From assembly GCA_946187025.1 (NCBI GenBank), contig CAMHPM010000059.1:1-8070 (forward strand): DNA of 8,070 nt. The letters are read 5' to 3'. The notes below the pieces were generated by a model. That model did no database searches and was not told where the DNA came from. It saw only the letters and a program-made list of their open reading frames with translations. The stretch is from an uncultured Prevotellaceae bacterium (GTDB taxonomy: Bacteria > Bacteroidota > Bacteroidia > Bacteroidales > Bacteroidaceae). Made by a program: the position numbers and the translations under genes. This document shows positions 1-5,209 of the stretch, piece by piece (position 1 is the stretch's first letter; each line of letters starts with the position of its first letter).

Positions 1-11
1 AATGGTTAAAC

Positions 12-329
12 TTAAGCGACAACACTCTTGATTGTCAATTCTGTGAACTGCTGACGATGTCCGCGCAGTTTCTTGTAGCCCTTGCGACGACGCTTGTGGA
101 ACACGAGGACTTTGTCGCCCTTTACGAGCGGAGTCTTTACCTCGCACACTACCTTTGCGCCTTCAACTGTAGGAGTACCTACGGTTACTGCACCTTCATT
201 GTCAACCAACAATACTTTCTCAAACTCAACTGTCTGCTGAGCCTCAGCGTCCTTGATGTGGTGAACGAAGAGCTTCTTGCCCTCCTCTGCCTTGAACTGC
301 TGACCGTTAATTTCTACGATTACGTACAT
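12..329 (-). CDS. rplU: 50S ribosomal protein L21
   Basis: The 105-residue product begins MYVIVEINGQQFKAEEGKK and ends in the basic segment KRRRKGYKKLRGHRQQFTE followed by IKSVVA. This is the full L21 pattern and the usual length for Bacteroidetes (about 105 aa). L21 binds 23S rRNA in the large ribosomal subunit. An in-frame ATG 58 codons further upstream (from 503) was rejected: the extra residues do not resemble L21, and they would run through the promoter and the inverted repeat. Only 11 bases remain beyond the stop codon, so the usual partner rpmA (L27) would lie just outside the window, which is an inference. The gene has its own promoter at 419-449 and a leader of about 80 bases. Confidence 0.97.
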   Translation of the reverse strand: MYVIVEINGQQFKAEEGKKLFVHHIKDAEAQQTVEFEKVLLVDNEGAVTVGTPTVEGAKVVCEVKTPLVKGDKVLVFHKRRRKGYKKLRGHRQQFTELTIKSVVA

Positions 330-412
330 TTGTCTGTTTTGTATTAAACGGGTTTCGACCACGGGGCGGAGCATCACGTGCCCACTTGTTCTGGAGCCTG
401 CGTGGCATAAAT
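330..412 (-). promoter_or_regulatory. rplU 5' leader with possible folded structure
   Basis: If transcription starts about 7 bases after the -7 box, rplU has a leader of about 80 bases, more GC-rich than the promoter region beside it. Reading the minus strand, CCACG (401-405) can pair with CGTGG (359-363). Directly inside, GGGC (380-383) can pair with GCCC (364-367). Together they form a stacked nine-pair stem with an 18-base side bulge and a 12-base loop. Ribosomal-protein leaders often carry autoregulatory structures. Whether this one does is inference, and the fold was found by eye only. Confidence 0.35.
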
Positions 413-418
413 CGGCTG

Positions 419-449
419 CAAAGTTACAAAAAAATTCTTGCACAGCCAA
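419..449 (-). promoter_or_regulatory. Bacteroidetes-type promoter of rplU
   Basis: On the minus strand the -7 box TAACTTTG (426 down to 419) matches TAnnTTTG exactly. A TTG lies at 449-447, giving a 20-base spacer. This fits the primary sigma consensus known from Bacteroides. It lies just downstream of the inverted repeat at 462-507, so rplU is transcribed separately from the gene upstream. Confidence 0.75.
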
Positions 450-461
450 CACAATTACAAA

Positions 462-507
462 TATTTTGCGCCAAAAGATGCGTTTTCGGCACTTTTGGCG
501 CAAAATA
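462..507 (-). terminator. Inverted repeat, probable terminator of the DUF4234 gene
   Basis: Bases 462-477 and 492-507 are perfect reverse complements (16 bp; core TTTTGCGCCAAAA / TTTTGGCGCAAAA) around a 14-base loop. The loop can add three more pairs (TGC with GCA). It follows the stop codon of the minus-strand gene at 542 and precedes the rplU promoter, which suits a terminator. The T-tract after the stem on the minus strand is short and mixed, so efficiency is uncertain. A role as a protein-binding site is an alternative. Confidence 0.6.
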
Positions 508-541
508 AGTGGGTTATGATGTCTGTTTATTTCACCGAGGG

Positions 542-1297
542 CTATCCTTTCATGTTATAGTCGGAGTTCAGGATGTTCTGTGCTTTGAGGAACTGGTAGT
601 AGAACACCAACGGGCCGATGCTGATGACTGCGCCGAGAATATGCCATCCCCAGAACGTGCTGGCACTGATTGAATATGGCAGTTTGCGTCGTGCAAGTTC
701 GTTGCCCATGCGGTTGCATATGCGATGCCACCACACAAACCAGCCAATACCCAGTGTGAGCGGTGCCACGATGAAGAAGAGCAGGCAGAAGTTCATGGTC
801 GATTTGTTGTCGTGAGGCTTACAAACGGTGTTCACCTCCGACGAAATCTTGGTCAGCACCACCAGCTGATAGATTCCCAACGTGATGATTCCAAGCAGTA
901 TGAACTTGATGATTCCGCGCCCGGTAGGCAGTTGTTTTGACGGGCCATGCTTTTCAGACTTTGGTTCAGCAGGCTTGTCGGTTGTCACGCCCTGAACCGT
1001 TTCCTTCAGTTCGTCGATGCCGGTCTTTGCCTCGTCGGCAACACCCTGAGCCATTTCTTTCACATCTTCGACCGCAGTCTGAGCCACATCTTGTGCATTA
1101 TCTACTGCATCGCCTGCGGCGTCTTTCACTTCTTCAACCACCTTGCCGGCCACTTCCTTGGCGTCGCTGGCTACCTCCTGGGCTTTCTCAGCGGTCTCGC
1201 TGGCTACTTCTTTTACTGTCTCAACGGCTTCCTGAGCCTTTTCTTGCAAGTTTTCCTTTGCTTCCTGCAGTTTTTCTTTCAATGATTCGGTATCCAT
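542..1297 (-). CDS. LEA-like amphipathic N-terminus plus DUF4234-type membrane domain
   Basis: The product has 251 residues. Residues 1-105 are low-complexity, charged and Ala/Glu/Val/Lys-rich, with repeating blocks such as EKAQEVASDAKEVAGKV. This resembles LEA group 3 or apolipoprotein-like amphipathic helix. A Pro/Lys linker (106-125) follows. Residues 127-245 look like a DUF4234 domain: three hydrophobic segments near 128-149, 168-190 and 213-235, with the typical IIKFILLGIITLGIYQL start and a WWHRICNRMGNEL loop. There is no signal peptide, so the N-terminal helix is probably cytoplasmic and anchored to the inner membrane. The function is unknown. The ATG chosen follows an A-rich, SD-free leader typical of Bacteroidetes. 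The helical part resembles that of the lipoprotein at 6665-7252 in composition. Confidence 0.85.
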   Translation of the reverse strand: MDTESLKEKLQEAKENLQEKAQEAVETVKEVASETAEKAQEVASDAKEVAGKVVEEVKDAAGDAVDNAQDVAQTAVEDVKEMAQGVADEAKTGIDELKETVQGVTTDKPAEPKSEKHGPSKQLPTGRGIIKFILLGIITLGIYQLVVLTKISSEVNTVCKPHDNKSTMNFCLLFFIVAPLTLGIGWFVWWHRICNRMGNELARRKLPYSISASTFWGWHILGAVISIGPLVFYYQFLKAQNILNSDYNMKG

Positions 1298-1398
1298 TTT
1301 GAATAGGTTTTAAAGGTTATGTATGTTTTAATGAATTATAACGATTTCGCACTTCAATTGGTTATGGTATATCGAATTAGGTACATACGTGTACGCTG

Positions 1399-1406
1399 CA
1401 AAGATA
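1399..1406 (-). promoter_or_regulatory. -7 box of the DUF4234 gene promoter
   Basis: On the minus strand TATCTTTG is an exact TAnnTTTG match about 100 bases upstream of the start codon, in a very A/T-rich stretch. No clear TTG is seen 19-20 bases upstream (that segment reads TTTAACAATT), so the -33 box is weak or absent. It would give a leader of roughly 95 bases. Confidence 0.55.
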
Positions 1407-1540
1407 ATAAAAAAACAGAATAATAATTGTTAAATAACGAAGTTTTTTTTACAGTAAACACAATTTTTCCAGCATTACACCGTCATTTTTCGGATTTCCT
1501 ATATAAAAAAACTTCACACAACCACATCATATATAATTTA

Positions 1541-1624
1541 CGAGTGCGCACTCGCGGGCCTGAGACTGCGCACTCGCGAGGCCGAGACTCCGCACTCACA
1601 AGGCCGAGACTGCGCACTCGCAGA
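1541..1624. repeat. GC-rich 22-bp tandem repeat, array A (4 units)
   Basis: Four units start at 1542, 1562, 1584 and 1606 (lengths 20, 22, 22 and about 19 bases). Their shared core is GAGACTGCGCACTCGC, with linker AGGCC between units. Unit 1 contains a perfect 14-bp palindrome, CGAGTGCGCACTCG (1541-1554); the other units are imperfect palindromes. The array is sharply GC-rich against AT-rich flanks. It is closely related to array B at 6494-6580: the last units match at 22 of 24 positions (GGCCGAGA, then TGCG, then ACTCGCAGAC with two differences). No spacers separate the units. Confidence 0.85.
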
Positions 1625-1785
1625 CACCCCCTCTACAACCCATGCTGGAGGCACGACTGACAACGGCGGAAAAGAAAGGGCCGGCGATGCTGCCATGAGC
1701 ATAAAAACCGGGACTCTCGGCGGATGTTTTGTGCTTTCATGCAAAATAATCTGGGCATTGACATACAGCGTATCATTGTTTTTCG

Positions 1786-1793
1786 TAAATTTG
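1786..1793 (+). promoter_or_regulatory. -7 box for the GT2-SpoIID-AmpG operon
   Basis: TAAATTTG matches TAnnTTTG and lies 48 bases before the ATG at 1842, predicting a leader of about 40 bases. The nearest TTG triplets give spacers of 25 bases (1758-1760) or 7 bases (1776-1778). The -33 element is therefore non-canonical and the promoter may be weak or activator-dependent. No other promoter-like box was seen before the next two genes, so this may drive the whole set. Confidence 0.5.
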
Positions 1794-1841
1794 CATGACA
1801 ATCAGAAACACAAAACCAACGCAACTATAAACAACCGAATA

Positions 1842-2585
1842 ATGGAAATAGCAAATATCAACATTATCCAGCTGACGGCAATGAGTTCGGACGCCCTGAG
1901 GAGTGTGGCCACCGAGGCTCGCAGCGAGTATGTGGCCCTGCAGACCAAGCCCACCCCCGTCACACTGGGCTACCATGCCGCCGAGCGCATTCATGCCGTG
2001 GCCATGCAGACCGATGCCGGCATACTCTATGCCGACCACTATGCCGTGAAAGGCGGCGTGACGACCAAGGCACCGGTCATCGACTACCAGGCCGGCAGCA
2101 TACGCAACGACTTCGACTTCGGCTCGCTGCTCATAGTGAAGACAGAGCTGCTGAAAGCCTGGGCCGAAACCTACAAAGACAACCACTGGCGTGCAGCAGC
2201 ACTCTACGAACTCACATTGTTCGTAAGCCGCCAAGGCGCAACCATACACCACATACCCGAATACCTCTACACCGAGGAGGAACGCGACCTGCGACTCAGC
2301 GGCGAGAAGCAATTCGACTACGTCGATCCGCGCAATCGCGACGTGCAGGTGGAGATGGAGCAAGTATGTACCGACCACCTGAAGCAGATAGGCGCATATA
2401 TCGACGCTGCAACCCTGACCGACATCAACCCCTGCGGCGGACAATTTGAGATGGAAGCATCGGTCATCATACCTGTACGCAACCGCGAACGAACCATCGA
2501 AGATGCCTGGACCAACAGACCGACTTCAAGTTCAACGTCATTGTGGTTGACAACCACTCGACCGACAACACCACCGCCATCATAA
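1842..2585 (+). CDS. Glycosyltransferase family 2 protein, N-terminal fragment (frameshifted)
   Basis: This frame gives 247 residues from the ATG at 1842, chosen because it lies just after the -7 box; an upstream ATG at 1695 would start before the promoter. Residues 1-200 hold a domain with ILYADHY, DYQAGSIRNDFDFGS and HIPEYLY, reminiscent of the second half of GT2 enzymes; this assignment is tentative. Residue 204 onward starts a classic GT2 fold, MEASVIIPVRNRERTIEDA, the first beta strand and nucleotide-binding loop. After that alanine (2505-2507) the frame gives WTNRPTSSSTSL and stops at 2583-2585. The GT2 homology continues without a break in the -1 frame from 2507. The piece cannot be an active enzyme by itself; with the next entry it forms one broken gene. 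Confidence 0.7.
   Translation: MEIANINIIQLTAMSSDALRSVATEARSEYVALQTKPTPVTLGYHAAERIHAVAMQTDAGILYADHYAVKGGVTTKAPVIDYQAGSIRNDFDFGSLLIVKTELLKAWAETYKDNHWRAAALYELTLFVSRQGATIHHIPEYLYTEEERDLRLSGEKQFDYVDPRNRDVQVEMEQVCTDHLKQIGAYIDAATLTDINPCGGQFEMEASVIIPVRNRERTIEDAWTNRPTSSSTSLWLTTTRPTTPPPS
2507..2510 (+). other. Frameshift junction in the GT2/DUF4922 gene
   Basis: Upstream the frame reads ...RTIEDA. Downstream, in the -1 frame, it reads LDQQTDFKFNVIVVDNHSTDNT. GT2 enzymes normally have about four residues (pattern V-x-S-V/A) between that Ala and the Leu of LxQQ. Their absence plus the shift fits a net loss of 13 bases. No slippery heptamer or following stem is visible, so programmed frameshifting is unlikely. 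A real deletion or an assembly fault remain possible. Confidence 0.65.
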
Positions 2586-4000
2586 GCCGCATAGCCGCAA
2601 CCGACCCTCGAGTGGTACACATCACACCCCTCCAGACCGACCTCGGCATAGGCGGCTGTTGGGACCTGGCTGTCAACAACGAGCAGTGCGGACGCTATGC
2701 CGTACAACTCGACTCCGACGACCTCTATTCATCAAGCCACACACTGCAGACAGTGGTCGATAAGTTCCGCAAAGAATGCTGCGCAATGGTCATCGGCTCA
2801 TACCGCATGTGCGATTTCAAACTACAGACACTGCCGCCAGGCATAATCGACCATCGCGAGTGGACAGCCACAAACGGAATGAACAACGCCCTGCGCATCA
2901 ACGGCCTCGGCGCACCACGAGCCTTCTACACACCACTGCTCCGCCAGGTAGGTGTGCCCAACACCAGCTACGGCGAAGACTATGCCCTCGGACTCACATT
3001 CTCGCGCCAATACAAGATAGGTCGTATCTACGACGAGCTATACCTGTGCCGCAGATGGGAAGGAAACTCCGACGCAGCACTGTCGGCCGAACGCGTGAAT
3101 GCCAACAACCACTACAAAGACTGGCTGCGTACCAACGAGATAAAAGCACGCCAGCAACTCAACCAATACTGGAGCCGACAAGCCACCATGGCCGATGCCG
3201 ACCGCCTGTTTGACCAGCAGATGCAATCGTGGCCGGAAGCCGCACAGCGATATGCCGAAATCAGCAAGGTGCAAACCCGCACCGTAGAAGTAGAGGGCCA
3301 GACCGTCACACTGCAGCACAACCCCGCACGCATGGTATCGACCGGAGCATCGACACAAGCAGCTGCCATCAGCCAACGGCCTTGCTTCCTCTGCAGCTAC
3401 AACCGCCCCAGCCAACAAAAAGGCATAGCACTCAACGGCCGGTTCCAGCTACTGGTCAATCCGTTCCCGATACTGCCACGCCACTACACACTGCCGCTGC
3501 GCCAGCACTGCCCACAACAAATCATGCCATACATCGACGACATGATCGACTTCGCAATGCGGCTGACCGACCTCTTCATATTCTACAACGGAGCACACTG
3601 CGGAGCTTCAGCCCCCGACCACATGCACTTCCAGGCAGCGCCACAAAGCGCAATGCCACACACAATGCTGAGCCGCCACTACACACTGCAGGCAACCACT
3701 GCCGAGGAGATGCGCCACAAGTTTATCGACACATACAACAGCCTGCCAATACCCGCAGGCGAACTCGAGCCACGCATAAACGTGCTGATGTGGGCCGAAG
3801 GCAAAACGGTGAATGCAGTCATCATACCACGCCGCCAACACCGCCCCGACTGCTACTCGAGCGGCGAAACGACACGCATCATCAGCCCCGGCGCGCTCGA
3901 CATGGCCGGGCTCATCATCACACCACGCAACGAAGATTTCACCGACATCACCCCTGCCGAAATCGCACATATAATAAAACAATGTGGAGTCAGTGAATGA
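2543..4000 (+). CDS. GT2 C-terminal part fused to a DUF4922 (GalT/HIT-like) domain, frameshifted continuation
   Basis: From the GTG at 2543 this frame gives 485 residues; homology already begins at 2507. Residues 1-210 complete the GT2 domain: VDNHSTDNT, the metal-binding LDSDD (DSD 57-59), a GED at 144-146 as candidate catalytic base, and RRWEGNSD. Residues 215-485 form a DUF4922-type domain of the GalT/HIT nucleotidyltransferase superfamily. CFLC (281-284) matches the zinc-binding CxxC of E. coli GalT. NPFPILPRHYTL follows, then HCGASAPDHMHFQ (352-364), where H-x-H-x-Q is the transferase/phosphorylase signature and the second His (362) would be the nucleotidylated residue. Hydrolytic HIT proteins instead end in a third His. 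A nucleotide-sugar phosphorylase or transferase role is inferred; the substrate is unknown. Whether this half is made alone is unclear: GTG 2543 overlaps the upstream frame by 43 bases, and the first in-frame ATG is at 2785. Confidence 0.75.
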   Translation: MVDNHSTDNTTAIISRIAATDPRVVHITPLQTDLGIGGCWDLAVNNEQCGRYAVQLDSDDLYSSSHTLQTVVDKFRKECCAMVIGSYRMCDFKLQTLPPGIIDHREWTATNGMNNALRINGLGAPRAFYTPLLRQVGVPNTSYGEDYALGLTFSRQYKIGRIYDELYLCRRWEGNSDAALSAERVNANNHYKDWLRTNEIKARQQLNQYWSRQATMADADRLFDQQMQSWPEAAQRYAEISKVQTRTVEVEGQTVTLQHNPARMVSTGASTQAAAISQRPCFLCSYNRPSQQKGIALNGRFQLLVNPFPILPRHYTLPLRQHCPQQIMPYIDDMIDFAMRLTDLFIFYNGAHCGASAPDHMHFQAAPQSAMPHTMLSRHYTLQATTAEEMRHKFIDTYNSLPIPAGELEPRINVLMWAEGKTVNAVIIPRRQHRPDCYSSGETTRIISPGALDMAGLIITPRNEDFTDITPAEIAHIIKQCGVSE

Positions 4001-4083
4001 TTAATGCATGGTCTGTAAATGATTAATGCATGGTCTGTAAATGATTAATGCATGGTCTGTAGATTAATATAAGGCCTGTGAAT
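3999..4083. repeat. AT-rich 22-bp tandem repeat between the DUF4922 and SpoIID genes
   Basis: Units start at 3999, 4021, 4043 and 4062. Copies 1 and 2 are identical (GATTAATGCATGGTCTGTAA plus AT). Copy 3 matches for 18 bases and has lost three. Copy 4 is degenerate (GATTAATATAAGGCCTGTGA plus AT). Each full unit contains the palindrome ATGCAT plus TAA and TGA triplets. The array begins inside the stop codon of the DUF4922 frame and ends in the start codon of the SpoIID gene, so it makes up the whole 81-base gap. Confidence 0.9.
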
Positions 4084-5209
4084 GATAAATGTGGAGACTA
4101 TAAGCAATAAAGAAGTGACGGTAGGCATCGTGTCGGCCAAAGAAATAGTGACCGACGAAGGCATTGTGTCGTGGCACGAAGGACAGATACAGTTCGACGG
4201 CCGGCTCTACGACCGCCTCGACTTCACACCCCTCCTCCGTCATAAGCACCAATTCACCCTGCACAACGTGGTCATAGGCAAGCAGTTCCACTGGCAGAGG
4301 CATCAACGCCAGACATTCAGCGGCCAACTGCACTTCATCGTCGAGGGCGAAAACATCACCGCCGTCAACCGTCTGCCCATCGAAGATTACCTCACAAGTG
4401 TCATCTCGTCGGAAATGCGCGCCACCTCGTCGCTGCAATTTCTCAAGGCACATGCCATCATTGCCCGCAGCTGGCTCCTTGCACAACGCACACTACCCGA
4501 GCCTCCACATCGCAACTACGACGTATGTGCCGACGACCACTGCCAGCGCTATCAAGGCATCACGATGGCAACCAACCCCCATGTGATGCAGGCAGTGGAG
4601 GAAACACGCGGCATGGTGCTCACCTACAAAGGCCGGATATGCGACACACGCTACTCCAAATGTTGCGGAGGACGCACCGAGCTGTTCGACACATGCTGGG
4701 ACGAACACGAACCACACCCTTATCTACAGTCGGTGGCATGTCCCTACTGCAACACCACAGATGCAGGCATACTGCGTCAGGTGCTGAACGACTATGACCA
4801 GGAGACCCACGACTTCTACCACTGGCACGTCGATTACACACGTGACGAGCTCTCCGACCTCATCGCCCGCAAGCTCGGCACCGACATCGGAACCGTGACC
4901 GCCATCGAAGCCCTGAGCCGCGGGCCGTCGGGACGTATTAGCAAACTGCGCATCGCCGGCAGCAAACGCGAAGTCACAATCGGCAAGGAGCTGAACATAC
5001 GCAAGGCACTGTCGCCAACACATCTCTACTCATCGGCATTCGACATACGCCCTACAGCCACCGGATTCAGCATCGACGGACACGGATGGGGGCACGGCGT
5101 GGGACTGTGTCAGATAGGTGCAGCCGTGATGGGCCACCAGAGAGCCGATTACACAACCATACTTCAACACTATTATCAAGACACTAAAATTACACAACTA
5201 TATGAATAA
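4082..5209 (+). CDS. SpoIID/LytB-domain protein
   Basis: The 375-residue product carries SpoIID family motifs in order: NRLPIEDYLTSVISSEM (96-112) with the catalytic-type Glu at 111, FLKAHAIIARSWLLA (120-134), VCADDHCQRYQG (148-159), YSKCCGGRTE (191-200), HPYLQSV (212-218) and the C-terminal GHGWGHGVGLCQIGAA (333-348) with ILQHYYQDTKI. SpoIID proteins of sporulating Firmicutes are lytic transglycosylases or amidase enhancers acting on peptidoglycan; in this non-sporulating lineage the role is different and unknown. There is no signal peptide or membrane segment. Cysteines at 149, 154, 187, 194, 195, 205, 220 and 223 (including CPYC) might bind metal. The ATG lies in the last unit of the tandem repeat, and the stop overlaps the next gene by 8 bases. 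Confidence 0.88.
   Translation: MINVETISNKEVTVGIVSAKEIVTDEGIVSWHEGQIQFDGRLYDRLDFTPLLRHKHQFTLHNVVIGKQFHWQRHQRQTFSGQLHFIVEGENITAVNRLPIEDYLTSVISSEMRATSSLQFLKAHAIIARSWLLAQRTLPEPPHRNYDVCADDHCQRYQGITMATNPHVMQAVEETRGMVLTYKGRICDTRYSKCCGGRTELFDTCWDEHEPHPYLQSVACPYCNTTDAGILRQVLNDYDQETHDFYHWHVDYTRDELSDLIARKLGTDIGTVTAIEALSRGPSGRISKLRIAGSKREVTIGKELNIRKALSPTHLYSSAFDIRPTATGFSIDGHGWGHGVGLCQIGAAVMGHQRADYTTILQHYYQDTKITQLYE

Larger units (their letters stand above)
1298..1841. other. Divergent intergenic region
   Basis: This 544-base spacer separates the minus-strand DUF4234 gene from the plus-strand operon. It is AT-rich from 1298 to 1540, abruptly GC-rich across the tandem array (1542-1624), intermediate to about 1740, and AT-rich again before the operon start. 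Apart from the two promoters and the array I see no gene. Short open frames across it are built largely from repeat sequence. No tRNA or recognisable riboswitch was seen. Confidence 0.7.

Noticed and set aside
12..503. Longer L21 with a 58-residue N-terminal extension
   Set aside because: The extension crosses the promoter and part of the inverted repeat and does not resemble L21.
947..1285. Plus-strand frame rich in Leu/Phe that looks like a membrane protein
   Set aside because: It is the antisense of the Glu/Lys/Ala-rich LEA-like region, which automatically gives hydrophobic codons.
1541..1554. Restriction-modification or phage attachment site at the 14-bp palindrome
   Set aside because: No methylase, nuclease, integrase or tRNA gene is nearby, and the palindrome is just the most regular unit of the tandem repeat.
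1541..1624. CRISPR array (also considered for 6494-6580 and 3999-4083)
   Set aside because: Units are directly adjacent with no unique spacers, only 4 copies, and no cas genes are nearby.
1695..1841. Upstream ATG (1695) extending the glycosyltransferase by 49 residues
   Set aside because: It would start before the -7 box at 1786 and adds unrelated residues; ATG 1842 fits the promoter.
2500..2545. Programmed ribosomal frameshift joining the two GT2 pieces
   Set aside because: No slippery sequence is visible, and the conserved segment itself is missing about 13 bases.
3229..3996. Long 255-codon plus-strand open frame
   Set aside because: It is Arg/His/Pro/Thr-rich and out of frame with the DUF4922 domain, whose CFLC and HMHFQ motifs lie in the other frame; it is a by-product of codon bias.
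4082..5209. Sporulation function for the SpoIID-like protein
   Set aside because: The lineage does not sporulate and no other sporulation genes are present; SpoIID domains occur widely outside sporulation.
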